Shown here piece by piece: positions 29,033 to 40,946 of a DNA stretch of 64,000 bases. The stretch's first letter is position 1. Each line of letters starts with the position of its first letter. The DNA is from Apricaphanius iberus. Lineage: Eukaryota > Chordata > Actinopteri > Cyprinodontiformes > Aphaniidae. The notes under the pieces were generated by a model. The model was not told where the DNA came from. It made no database searches and saw only the letters and a program-made list of their open reading frames with translations. The stretch is taken from NCBI GenBank assembly GCA_028564705.1, contig JAPXFQ010000338.1, forward strand, positions 434,001-498,000, read 5' to 3'. The position numbers and the translations under genes were made by a program.

Positions 29033-29441
29033 TTCACAAAGACTCTTATCTTACCGCTAGGTTTTACTCCTAACTCGCGCTAAAAGGTCTTACGTAGGAG
29101 TTGTCGTCTAAAACCTATTCACAAACACACTAAGAGCTACTTTTACGTAGGACAAATCCCTAAAAGTAAGCTAAGAGTGATGGCCCGTTGCTATGTAAAA
29201 CGTAATTTCCTATGCATGAGTAAATAGACGGACATATGTGTGATTGGTTGTTGAATGACACGTGTGAAACCTAGGAAATGGAAAACTTAAATGTCGATAA
29301 AAGCGTAATTATGAACAGCGCAAATAGCAGAAATAATGCATGATGACATCTTTTTGTCGGCCACGAGACTGACACTTCAAACAACTTACACACAATAGCC
29401 TACTTACAGAGAGGGGGAAGTCTAAAAACGAAAAAACGTGA
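29033..29441 (+). mobile_element. Left end of a Harbinger-like DNA transposon
   Basis: Begins with GGGGCCGTATTCACAAAGA and contains repeated CTAAAAGTA/CTCCTAA subterminal motifs. The inverted counterpart, TCTTTGTGAATACGGCC, ends at about 45281 with the same kind of subterminal repeats, and a Myb-like gene start lies between at 37065. I infer that both ends belong to one element split by later insertions, but I could not identify a target duplication, so two separate copies remain possible. Confidence 0.55.
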
Positions 29442-29453
29442 AATGCATCATAT

Positions 29454-29585
29454 TATGCGACAGACTGGCGTCCTATCCAGGGTGTACCCTGCCTAACGCC
29501 TGTTGATAGCTGGGATAAGCGCCAGTCCCCCCTCCAAACGATCCTGAATTAGATGAAAGCGATATAGATAATGGATGGATGGATG
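29454..29585 (+). mobile_element. Short SINE/LINE-tail insertion
   Basis: 132 bp flanked by the 12-bp duplication AATGCATCATAT (29442-29453 and 29586-29597). The body (GGCGTCCTATCCAGGGTGTA, then CTGGGATAAGCGCCAG and ATAATGGATGGATGGATG) is the well-known 3' tail shared by fish SINEs and their partner LINEs. It sits inside the Harbinger-like left arm, so it inserted later. Confidence 0.8.
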
Positions 29586-29630
29586 AATGCATCATATGCA
29601 TTCTAATTCTAAGGTACAAACAAGTACCAA

Positions 29631-29987
29631 TTGTATGTAAACATCTTGACTTATGACAAATCTTGTTATCTGGTGTTACACTTATGACAGATCATGTGAA
29701 TGTCTTTCTCAGCATTATACTAAGTGTCCCTTATTGTTATCTATATCCTGATTGTTTTTTGCTGACTACTGAAGTGTTTGTCCTATTCTTCCTGATTATG
29801 GATGAAGTCATTTGATGTAGTAAGGTGTGGTTAAAACAGTATAAAAACCCATGCCTCTGCCTGAAGCGTGGGGGTTCTAACTAGGAGACCCTCCCGTGCA
29901 CGTAGAATAAATTATGTACGAATATGGCTGACACTTTTGTTTTATACTCTCATCCAAGGCTTCTCAGACATCCAGATTTCCATGACA
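29631..29987 (+). repeat. 5' LTR of an endogenous retrovirus
   Basis: A promoter/poly(A) unit: TATAAAAA at 29840, AATAAA at 29906, and an end at ATGACA (29987), followed at once by a primer-binding-like TTTTTGGCGTCACTTTGAAC. The left limit is uncertain (a TGTATG at about 29631 is the best guess). No matching 3' LTR was found in the window. Confidence 0.6.
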
Positions 29988-31739
29988 GTTTTTGGCGTCA
30001 CTTTGAACAGGCCTCGAGCATGTCCGTCGGACACTGACTGAGGGGACGCCTGGGTGTTTTTCTGCACCCATCTCCGGATCTCGCTTAAGCATTCAAGAGA
30101 AGGGAGACTCAGTCCAGTGTTCTGATCGACTGCAACGAGGAACGAACTTAAAATTTGTCTGAGGGACAAAGCCTGGTGAGCTAAATTAATTTCATTCTTT
30201 AGTTAAAATATTGGACTATATTGAAGTCCTGCCTATAACTTAGGACAAAAACTAAATTCTACCCTGTAAATTATAGTAAAAGAGGAAATTATATTTTCCT
30301 ATTTGTGGTCAGCTATTTTCATTACAATTGGAGGAGCCTTTTCCTACGTCTGTGCCGGTCGACAATTTACCTAAAGACAAGAAAGGTTTGATTCCTTGAG
30401 TCCAGCCTGTGAGATAAATATTTTTGTTTATTTTATTTATTGAAAATTAATAGATACAATGAATGAAATCATTTACCAAGACCAGCTAATGTTTTGACTC
30501 TGAGCTTTCTAGAAGCGAGATGAGCCCCTGTGAGCTTTCAAAGTAAGACCGATTAAGGGTTCTGCGCTTATTCTAAGCAAGATCAATCAATAAATATTGT
30601 GAGCCTTTTTAGGCAAGACCGATTTATGAAATATTAATTGTGAAATCAATTAACGAAGTACTGTCGTGAACTTTTTGAGCAAGACCAGATCGTGCCTATC
30701 ATATTTTTGAGTTATTTTATAAAGGACAAGAAAGATTTGAGCTGTCAGCTTTGCAGCTACAGTCAGTGAACGGAAGAATTACTGTTGAAATTCTATCCAG
30801 TTTCCTTAGCACTTATTAATATGGGTAATGTTAAAGGAAAAGGTTCTTTCAACTTCCCTAAATCTATTCTTATGTGTCAAATGAAAAAGAAATATGGTCA
30901 TAATGTATGTGATTATTTATAATATTGGAGTGAATGTGGTTTTATCCCAAGGGAACCTAAGTTTGTTTCATGAATCATGTAAAAAAAAAAACAGAAAAAA
31001 AAAAACATAATGTAACATAATTGGTAGCGGTAAGATTTGTAATTATCTATCCTGTGAATGTGAAACATATATTTCCTGAAGGTGGGTCTCCAGTCAGACT
31101 CAATTGATGTAACTTAGAAACAGTCTAGAAAAGAAAAAAGCAAGTTTTATGGAAAGAAATCTCTGTTATATTAGAAAGAATACAGCAAGTGCTGTTGAAA
31201 GAAACATATTTTTTTATTTTGTATTTTCTTTTTAGTGCAAATATATTCTAAATGTAGAAAAAAGTGAGACAGACGCTCACTGCTTAGAAAGCAAAAGATG
31301 GAAAAAAAAGACTGATAAAAACCCCAAAAAAAACTGATACTTCCTCTTCTTATCTTCCTCTTTTGCAGAGCGCTTGGAGGGCGGCTGCTAAACTGAAACC
31401 CTAAAGCTCCACCTCTCTTGCACATGAACCACTTCAACCATGGACAACATACCGCCCCAACACCCCAACACCAAGCCCCCTCCGCCCCTCCAGCTTAAAT
31501 GCCTCCTACTCTAAGATCTACGACAGCAGAAACCAGAGAATAAACCCCCCCAAAGAGGAAAATGACTTGTTCCTCAGCTCAGCCAGCACTGCTCAGTCTC
31601 CAACCCTGCAGCTGCACAACACCCCCCCCCCCCTCTTCAGCAGCCCTGGAAGGCGGGCTGCCACACCTTGCTAAGGTCAACAAAGCGTCCCTGGGCCTGG
31701 GACAACAAGACTTCCTACACATTATGGAACTATCGCTAA
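29988..31739 (+). mobile_element. Endogenous retrovirus, 5' half (leader and gag remnants)
   Basis: After the primer-binding region comes a long leader, then a short frame starting MGNVKGKGSF at 30821 and stopping at 30922. A gag beginning MGN with a following basic stretch is typical of myristoylated retroviral matrix proteins. Further proline-rich frames at about 31440-31740 resemble a degraded gag middle region. The stops show it is long dead. The gypsy LTR interrupts it at 31740; a matching env remnant lies beyond the gypsy element. Confidence 0.5.
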
Positions 31740-32433
31740 TGTGATACTCTTAAAAGTATTCACATTTAAATTATTTTTGTTTGTTTGTTAGTCAAAGATT
31801 AATCCTATAACTTAAGGTACTATACAGGATGTAGTATGTGAAATATTATTCTCAAAAGCCGCCACTAGAGGGCTCTCTTTACCCATTTGGAGTGTTTATT
31901 GAGGTGATCTGACGGAGAGTCAGACCGGAGCCTGCCTGCTAACGGATCGCATCTCACAAACTTCTCTTGTGTTTCCTGATTAAATACAGGTGGGTAACTT
32001 GAGTTTGTTCAACTCAAAATACTTATAAGGTCTTAGAAAATCTTTCTCAAGGGAAAACTGAAATGTGTAATTGCGGGGAATATAGTTTTAAATGACTAGA
32101 AAGAAGTCAGTTGGGTGATGCAAGAAGGAAGTGGATTTTCCCATTAGTGTGTATGGGGTGAAGATGGCGGACCTGGTTGTGTTTAATTTCACATACATTT
32201 GGGGCTAGAGTTCGAGAAATGTTTATAATTTTGAGGTGGTATGAGTGTCAGTTACTCTTAAATTGAAATTAATCTATTGTTGAGATTAAGTTCAATTCAA
32301 TTACTAAATTACTGAATGTATATGTTCTGTTAATGTAACAACTGTGGTTCATGGTGTTGATAGTGGATGTATTAGGTCGCAAGTGAAGCAGATATATAAA
32401 TATGCTGCAGACCTTGAGTGGAGGCCTGTAACA
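31740..32433 (+). repeat. 5' LTR of the gypsy element
   Basis: Runs from TGTGATACTC to CTGTAACA (TG...CA). It contains a GATTAAATACAG poly(A)-like region and ends a few bases before the primer-binding-like TTGGTGGCC at 32439. Without a partner LTR the left edge is inferred from the TG and the change of composition. Confidence 0.55.
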
Positions 32434-32653
32434 TATTTTTGGTGGCCTTACGGGGATTGGCACACCACGACGGATGATGCTGATCCCATGACCGATGAAC
32501 CCGAGGCTAACTTCGCACACCAGGACGAGCGACAGACGTGCCACTGAAGGAGTCAAAGGTCTACAGAAGGCTGAGGGACCACGACAGAGAGAGTGACGTG
32601 CTGCCTGCTCATGTGACCTGTTTTGTGAGGGGCCACAGACCAGAGAAGACAGA

Positions 32654-35600
32654 ATGGCAGAGGCTGAGAGGAAACGTCTCGTGGGGAAGATTAAGAAGAC
32701 CCTCCAGGAGCTAACTGCAGAGGAACTCTTTGAGGTGGCCACAAACATTACACCAGTACCAGGTCTTGATCCTGCAAATATAACGCGAGATGATGAAGAG
32801 AGTTGTTTTGATTACATAGACTCTTACCTGAGCTGTAAAACTCTGATAGAATCAGAAGATGAGGGACTTTCTCATTTACTGTGTCTTAAAGACCTGATGT
32901 ATGACCTGATTGATACTCGTGTTGCTGAAGCACGTGAGCTGGTGTCAGAGGAAGAGCTTGTGACTTTAAATGTGCAACCTTGTGCTACAGCCTCAATGCA
33001 GGATGCTGGAGTGAATTCAGACTCACTACCCGTTAATTATGATGAGACAAATGTTACTGAGTTTGAAAAGTTACAAGCTAACTATGAGGCATTGGGTAGA
33101 AAACTGGCAGAGTTAAAGCCTGCTAACATAGCACAGCTACCCCAAGTTAAGGATGCATTAGTGAGTCCTCATAACACTACTAGTGACACCTTTCACTCCA
33201 AACCTGATCACATGGTTGCTCTTAAAGATCTGCCATTTCTCCAGAGGAGAGAGTTTAAGGTACATGGGGGGCAAATTGGTGACAACAGCTCTGACATTAG
33301 CTATCATGGGCTATGTAGGCAGATGGATGAGGGATTTCAGGCGAGGCATACAGAGGGAGAAATCATCCAGGGTGTGTTTCGTATCATTAAACCAGGGCAG
33401 TTTAAAGATATGCTGATCAGCAATGATGATTTAACGGTCAGAGAGTTAAAAAGCCTGTTACGGTCACATTTGAGCGAAAAGAGTGGCAGTGAGTTATTTC
33501 AAGAGTTGATGAGCACAAAGCAGCATGAGCATGAATCTCCCCAACAGTTTCTGTATAGGTTGATTGGACTGAAACAAAAGGTCATGTTTGCTTCCAAACA
33601 AGATAATATGGACATTAAGTATGAGCCACGAACCATCCAGAATGTTTTTCTGCGCACTGTTCATCAGGGTCTCCTCCCAAAGTTTAGTGACATTAGAACT
33701 GAACTGAAATCCCTGCTGTCGAACCCTGCGGTGTCTGATGAGGCTCTGATAAGGAGGGTTGACAAAGTATCAAGCGAGGAGAGTGAGCGACAAAGGAGGC
33801 TGGGACATTCGGCTTGTAATAAGGTAACACATGCTCACACTGTGCGTCTTGAGGCTGAAAAAGGCTTGGATAAAAATGACGAAAGAACAAAGAACAAGAA
33901 TAAAATCATTGACGAACTAAGTGAAAAAGTGGAAACTTTAACACGGATGGTGGAGGCGCTGACAGCCAAACAGTCATCAGATTCAGCCTGCCAGTGCACA
34001 TTCCTAAAGCAGAGACCGAGGAGACCAGGAGGACAACCAAGTTGCCACAACTGTATTGAAACAGGCACTAATCCTTGTACTCATTGTTTCATTTGCGGTG
34101 AGGCGGGTCATCGATCAGTCGTGTGCCTCAAGAGGGGACAGATGAAAAATAGTCGTCAGTTTTTGGTTGATTCTCGTTCATTAGGGGAGCACAGGCAGAC
34201 ATGGCCAAACCCATCTAACCAACACATTAACGAGATAGCACATGTGAAATGTGGTTTTGTAACGCCAGGACCAGGGGAAAATGAGATGGAAATGGGAGAC
34301 AGAGTTGTTCAACTGGTTGTAAAAAAATGTAAAATCAAATACTACATTCACGGTTTTGCAGTGGACTGTTTGCTTGACACCGGTGCCCAAGTGAGCCTTT
34401 TAGATCAAGAATGGGTAAAAGCATACCTCCCCGATCATTATATCCGTCCGCTTTCTGAATTAGTTGGGAATCAGGCGCTTAGTGTCCTGGCAGTAAATGG
34501 TCAGCCATTACCTTACGATGGGTGGGTGGGGGTCATGGTTAGCCTTCCTGAGAACACTGACCCTGGGTTAACTGTGAAGGTACCATTCCTAGTGAGCTGT
34601 GTGCCTTTAGACTGCCCCCTCATTGGGTTTAACGTGATTGAACAGTTGATATTGGGGCCACAGCAGAGTACCGACCTCATACCTACTATGGTTAACCTCC
34701 TCCGTCGAGCCATGAACCTTCAAGATGACAAAGCTAATGCTTTGGTAAATTTCATTCAGGCAAGAACCACCCATGAAGATAAAGAGTGTCAATGGTTGCT
34801 AAAAGTGGGACTCCAGAAGGTGGTAATCTCAGCTGGCCAAACCAGACATGTCAGGTGTAGAGTTCCATCATCAATTGATGCGTCTAGCCGTCTCCTGTTG
34901 TTTGAGCCAAACGAAAGCCATCCCACCTTACAGCAGCTAGATGTTGGCAACAGTCTTTTGGCCGTCTGTGAAGCAAAGACACCTTTTGTGAAAGTTCCCA
35001 TTGCCAATCACAACCTACATGACGTGACCCTCATTCATAGAACAGCACTGGTGTACGCCCTGAAGGGACAAAAGCCTACTACAGTTGGGGAGGTAAGGAG
35101 GATTGCTGGGTTCTTAAGTTACTATCGTTCATATATCCAGGATTTCTCAAAGATCGCAAAACCTATTTATGAGCTCTTGCAAGCTAGGGAAACTGAAGGG
35201 GAACAGCATGGCCGATCGAGAAAGAAAGGAGAACAATTACCATCTAAAACAGCTATTACATGAACAGCTGAGCATCAAAAGGCTCTGTGTGAGCTTGTGG
35301 AAATGTTGCTGAACCCCCCTGATCTTGCCTACCCTGACTTTGAGCTCCCTTTTATCCTTCATACAGATGCCTCGGACAAAGGGTTGGGTGCCGTCCTATA
35401 TCAGAAACAGAACGGGAAGCTCAGAGTGATAGGATATGGCTCCAGGACCCTCACACCCGCTGAGAAGAATTATCGACTGCACTCAAGCAAGTTGGAGTTC
35501 CTCGATCTCAAGTGGGCTGTCTGCGAGAAGTTCCGGGATTATCTGTTCTATGCTTCACATTTTACCATCTACACGGACAATAATCCCTTGACTTATGTCA

Positions 35601-35779
35601 TGACTACAGCCAAGTTGAATGCAGTGGGATACAGGTGGGTGGGAGAACTGTCAGATTTCAAGTTTGATATACGATATAGACCTGGCAAAGTGAATTTGGC
35701 TGCAGACACATTGTCTAGATGCCCATTGGACATTGACCGATATGTGGCTGTCTGCACCAAGGAGCTCCCGAGACACTAA
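32654..35779 (+). pseudogene. Gypsy gag-pro-RNase H polyprotein with in-frame RT deletion
   Basis: A long open frame of 869 codons (32654-35263), then, after one TGA, the same frame to 35779. Gag is at residues ~190-390, the CFICGEAGHRSVVC zinc knuckle at ~477-490 and the protease active site LLDTGAQVSLL at ~573. The spacer HRTALVYALK then joins directly to GEVRRIAGFLSYYRSYIQ, normally the end of the RT, so about 300 residues including the YxDD motif are gone without a frameshift. RNase H follows (FILHTDASDKGLGAVLY, KLEFLDLKWAV, YTDNNPLTYV, LAADTLSR). The TGA lies where gypsy proteins have Trp in W-T-x-E-H-Q. Integrase is absent. Confidence 0.9.
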
Positions 35780-36149
35780 TGTCACACTCTGCACAGGAGA
35801 GCAAAAACTTCACACAAGAGGGAAAGAGACAAAAAGACACCAAAGCTGATTCCCCTGCAACATGCAGCAGTTGCACCCCCCCCCCCCCCCCATTCCTAAT
35901 GCAGTGGGACCGGACAGGGCATCTGCTTCTGTCCAAGACAAGACTTAATTTTCAGGTTAAGAGCAGCCCTTCCCTGCCAGGCAGATGATCCTGCTGACTA
36001 CCCACACAGATGTGAAGGTTGCAGAACGCGCAACCTGGGTCTAGGATTCAAGTCCCAATCTCCATGCCATCAAGCTCCCTCCCTTGCTAAGAAAGAAAAT
36101 ACTTTCTAGCCAACAATCTGCTACTTCCTTGTGTAAGGACAAACAAGGA

Positions 36150-36800
36150 ACTGATGTTATGATATGTCCCTGAGAAGGATCACCTTTGACCCCTGCCACA
36201 AATGACACCTACAAAAACACCTACCTTTTTCTGTATCAGATACAAGAATTGCTCCTGCTTACTTCAATTTTTATGTGGTCTTAAATAATTACACCTCTTT
36301 TACTAAAGCAAATCAAGGTAAAATGTAAGTTCTGTTAATACCTTTTACTGCAGGGTTATGTACTCCTGTAAACTTAATTATGCCTGTAATTATGTTTACT
36401 GATTTTGACACTACAGACCAGGAAACTAATTATCACAGAGCTAAAAGATCAATAGCTCTTTGAAGAATCGGACCCACATTATATTGCTGGTGGGAATCAT
36501 CAATTTGCTGTTGATATTAATAAAAACGTTGATAGAACCACTTACATCTATTATAATGTCCAAAAATTACAACCTTCCAAAACAGAATTACAGTAGACAT
36601 GTTATTAGCTGAAAAGTGTGGTATTTGTTTGATTTTTGATAATCAATGCTGTTCATCTATTCCAAAAAACAAAAAAAGTGTTTTCATCTGTTCTTATTAT
36701 GTTATTCTGATATCTCCATTTCTTCTGATTCTGATAATGATGACAATACTGTCTGTTAAACTTTTTATTTTTGCCTGATTAGAATGTAAAACTCTATGAA
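36150..36800 (+). pseudogene. Endogenous retroviral envelope remnant
   Basis: Scattered plus-strand frames look like the end of a retroviral surface subunit and part of a transmembrane subunit. A furin-type RAKR site lies at 36437-36448. A CX6CC motif, the disulphide signature of gamma-type transmembrane envelopes, is at 36626-36652, and a hydrophobic membrane-anchor-like stretch follows to about 36770. Stops and frame changes occur between them and much of the ectodomain after the cleavage site is missing, so it cannot be functional. It probably belongs to the retrovirus whose 5' half is at 29.6-31.7 kb; no pol and no 3' LTR were found. Confidence 0.6.
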
Positions 36801-37064
36801 AAGCTGTCTTAAACCAAAATATTGTGTGCCATCTCTGATGTTGTTGTGTTGCAAATGTATCTAACTCTTATAAATTTTCTTGTTTATTTTTTGTGGTCAT
36901 TCTATGCCCAAAGCAGTGGAATGTGACATAACATTTTATTACCCTGGGACATTAGAAAGGTTCAGTCCTCTTACTCAGCTCTTAGATAGCTGTTCTACTG
37001 AGCACATCAGTCACATCTTAAATAGACCCCCCCACTACCATGAAACGCACCTCGTGAACTGAAA

Positions 37065-37116
37065 ATGAGTGGCGAGAAAAGAACAAGGAAACCTAACTGG
37101 TCGCAGGACCAATTAT
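37065..37116 (+). pseudogene. Myb/SANT-like gene start of the Harbinger-like element (5' piece)
   Basis: ATG at 37065 opens a frame reading RTRKPNWSQDQL, the start of the Myb-like DNA-binding protein found beside PIF/Harbinger transposases. The frame is cut by the L1 at 37117 and continues in phase at 44621 (LLLAQLVLKRRTVLKG), ending at TGA 44692-44694 after 41 codons in total. In phase across the L1 target duplication, the two pieces prove that a single gene was split, although it already stops early compared with full Myb-like proteins. Confidence 0.65.
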
Positions 37117-39390
37117 AATTATTATTATTATTTATTATTATTTTTTTTTACGTGTCCTTTCTAGCAGTTAGCTACTCAGAATTGGTGTCTGAGTAACAAG
37201 TACAAGCCAAACAAATTTACTGTCCCAAGCAGAGTATGTCCTGTTATTCTCCACTTGATGTATATTATTAGTGATTACTGTCGGTTCAATTTCCTGTAGT
37301 CATGGGCATGAAGATGAGACAAGAAGGAATTAAAGTGAAGAAGAGAAACAGGACCAGCAGAAGCACGAACCGACGATACAAGACAGGGAGGCAAACTAAA
37401 AACACAAGAAAACATCCCAGTCCTCCACCCCTGCCGGACGGCAGAGAAGCGGTAAAACAAAACAAACAAAAACAACGAACTGAGAAGAACAACACCAATA
37501 GTTCAGATCCAGTAATATAAACTAAGAATTAAACATTCCCTACACACAATCATGGATTAATGAACACAATACTAATGTTTCGGGAAAGCTCCTGGTAACA
37601 ACTAACTAATGACGATAACCTCAGCTCAAGATATGTCCGTACTCACCTATGTCCCCACAACTATGTGTGTGTGAAACATGCAGGTGTGAATAAGGTTTCA
37701 CCATGCAAGTGATTGACAGCTGGTGTAAGGAACTGTCAATCCGTCCTACAGGAATCGACACAGACAGGAAGGAGGCAGGAGACGCATGCGTTGGCCGATC
37801 ACCCACCGAGACAGGAACAGATGGAAGCCCAAGGGGAACACCCACCAGCCGCAATGCTGGGGCCTGAGAGATTGCAGGAACAAGCCCACGGGCTCCGCTG
37901 GAAACTGGCTACGCCAGGGCGGGCCCGGAACAGGACTCGGAGGCCACGGGGATCAGGGGCACTCCGCCCCCCAGCAGGGCCCCGACCAGGGACCAGCCGA
38001 TAGGGGTCCCCCGCCACCGCCTGAAAAAAGGACACTGTACACTCATTCATACGCCCCATACATACTCTATACTCCCAGGCCCAGGGACAGACAATAGAGC
38101 CCCCTGCCCCTGCACCTGGGAGATGAACCCTTTGCCCACCAGGACGGGGACAAGCAGACCGCCAAGGCCCCCACCCCGGCAAGAGTACCCCACAAGCCCA
38201 GGTCCCCGACCAGACGGCCTGATATTCCACGCGGGCTCCAACCCCTGATGGTCCAACGAACAGTGGTGTGGAAAGACCCCCAGCCTCTCTCCCCCCACTC
38301 AATTGTGTTGTTGCGTGTTGTTCTAATGTGCACTTAAAACAGACGGGATGGACATGGGAATACTGCCGGGCACCCCCATCTCCCACCCCGGGCCCTCAGT
38401 GTCTAGATGCAGTTAAACAGTTAAACACCACAGGCGAGGCCCCTTATAAGTGTCCCCGCATCCATCACCGAGTCGCATCCACCGCCAGGTCTCTATATGT
38501 GCGTGTGTCATGTAAATGTTGCAAGTGTAGGTGTCTAAGTTATTCAGTAAAACTGGGACCCAGGCTGCCACCGGGTAGTGAAGACGGAAACTCCATCCTG
38601 CACCCCAGTGACGTGCCCACGTCCCAAGGCCTTGTGAATGGTAGAATGAAGGAGTAGGTGGACAGAGGCATTTGGGGATGGGGAGGATATAACTGGGGTG
38701 ACACAAGGGAATAAGCTCCCCTGCTGACTCCAATAGGCACCCCCGTTCAGCCCGATCCACCAGGGGTGGGAGGCCCCAGCACGTCAAGTCGGGGCCCAAA
38801 GCGACAGCACCACCGAGCCCCATGGGGGCCCAGGCCATCCGCCCGCCACCATCCCAGGGTGAGACCTAAATCATACCAACATTCAGACTACTAACAAAAC
38901 ACAGGACACTAGACGCCCAGGCTGAGTTTAGCCCACCCTCTTCCCATACACCCTCCCCCCCGTCCCAAGCGCACCCCGTTAGGGAGAGCGCCTTAGCTAG
39001 ATGGTAAACGCCTCCCCATCAACAAGAGAGGCCCCAAGCACCGCCAGCGCACCAAGGGCCCCCGAGCTGAGCCCGGAACCTAGCGCAACACCAACTTGGA
39101 TACCCAGGACATGCCACGCCGGGCCCGTGAGCAGACCGAAGCCCCTGGCGGCTGACCCCCCAGGCCGACAGCCTCCAGCCTTGCTAGTACCGCCTGATGG
39201 GGCTTTGACCAAGACCCAGGAGCCATGTCCAGTGCCAATATGACCGACCAGGCCCAGAGACGCTGGCCACCCGCCGACAGCCCGATGCGCAGGCACGGCA
39301 AGGGGCCATCAGGGAGCCAGCGACAAGAACCAGCCCAGGGAGATGGAAAAGGCAGCAGCGCCCGCCGATCACTGGCCGACCACAGCCTGA

Positions 39391-39435
39391 CCCCCCCCCC
39401 CCCCCCACCCCCCCCCCCCCCCCACACACACACAG
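39391..39435. repeat. Poly-C / (AC)n tract in L1 3' UTR
   Basis: Sixteen C, one A, sixteen C, then (AC)n on the plus strand. On the L1 sense strand this is a long G tract able to form G-quadruplexes, within a 3' UTR that is GC-rich for about 1.7 kb. Confidence 0.95.
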
Positions 39436-40946
39436 CCTGGCCTGTGGCCCCGGCCAGGACCACAGGCCAACGGGCACAGCGCCCCTAACCCCAGCCCTGC
39501 CTAGACCGCCCCCAGAGCAGCACAGCACCAGGCCAGTAACCCGTGTCCGCAAGCACAAACGTCCTAAGGCGCTGCATGCAGCTACTAGGAGTCACCACAC
39601 AAACCCCCAAGTCCCACCCCCGGTGAGAGCCACGGCACCTACCGCCTACCTACCTAAGCTCCACATCGGCAACTGTGTCCCACAGAACACATTCGAGGGG
39701 CCCCACCCCACTAGGTGATGGAGCTGATCAAGGGAGACCAGAAAGATTGATCAGATGTGGAGGCAGAAACTGTTTCTAGACCAATGTAATCCAGAAGGAG
39801 ATCTCTATATTGATTAATATTCAGAGTGTTTTAATTTTTCCAGTTCAAGAGGATATTTTTCTTAGCGATGCATAAGGCAATGTGAACTAATTGCATAGAC
39901 TTTGTATCCATGGTAACTTCATCTAAATTTCCCAGCAAGCAAACTGTGGGAGATGGTGTGATATTACATTTCAGACACTTTGATAGGTCTTCACATATCT
40001 GGTACCAATATTTCTTGAACCAAAGAGCATGAATATAATTGTCTGGTAGATTGCTTGTACATTGTAAACAGGTACTAGATGGCGTAAAACCCATCTTGAA
40101 CATCCGTTGGCCTGTATAATGTACTCTATGAAGGATTTTATATTGTATTAATCGTAGAGTAGGGTTTTTAAGAAATTTAAAGGTTCTTAAAGAAATCTGA
40201 GACCAGAGGTTTTGGTCAAATGAGATGGACAAGTCCGTCTCCCATTTTGAAATAGGAAGGGCTATTGATTCATCTATTCTATTTAATGTTTTGTATATTT
40301 TAGATAGCAGTTTGGGAGGGTTAAGATTAAGAAAGTCTAAAACTTTTCCTGGAATTTGTAAATCAACTGTATTGAGCCTAAATGTATTTTTTTATAGTTG
40401 ATTTAAATTGTTGATATTCTTGGAATTTATTCTTGTGAATTCCGTATTGTGTAACCAATGTCTTAAATGGGATGATGTCTGTTCAATCAAATATATGCTC
40501 CAGGCAGCCGCGTTGCAAGACAGATTTCACTGGGGCACGTGCCCCAGTATAGATCTGCAGGGCCCCAGTAAAAAAAATCACCAATAAAAATAAATAAATA
40601 AAACATCTCAGAGTTTTAAATCTATGTAGCATAGACTACAGTGCACATATATTATGGTAAATCATTGATACTGTGTTTACTCCACATAAACAATGCGCAT
40701 TGTAATTTATTCATGTGTATTCTCCTGATTCATGGGAGACTCCGATACCTCTGTGTCAACTCCAAGTGGAGAGATCGCACAGTAGAGAGAGAGGGAGAAT
40801 CACTGCGTGAGGTAATGTTAGCCGACAACAACTTGTTAAATATATAATTTTGATTTTGATTTGACTCGAACTGTAACTCCTAGATGGTTATCAAAAAGTT
40901 ATTCGCCTGCAGCAGGGATAAAGCAGCGAGGAATGAGAGAGATAAG

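Larger units (their letters stand above)
31740..35782 (+). mobile_element. Ty3/gypsy retrotransposon with RT core deleted
   Basis: Begins with a ~694-bp LTR, then a primer-binding-like TTGGTGGCCTTACGGGGA, a leader and a gag-protease-(RT tail)-RNase H frame. Most of the reverse transcriptase, the integrase and the 3' LTR are missing. It appears to sit inside the older endogenous retrovirus. The right boundary is uncertain because the 3' end is lost; sequence after 35780 is not typical gypsy. Confidence 0.75.

Noticed and set aside
31171..31437. An 88-codon minus-strand frame rich in Phe and Ser
   Set aside because: Antisense to the degraded retroviral gag region and produced by A-rich sequence on the plus strand.
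37799..38386. A 195-codon minus-strand open frame and other long frames in 37.8-39.6 kb
   Set aside because: They lie in the GC-rich L1 3' UTR, overlap on both strands, and give repetitive Gly/Pro/Arg-rich translations. GC-rich DNA has few stops by chance.
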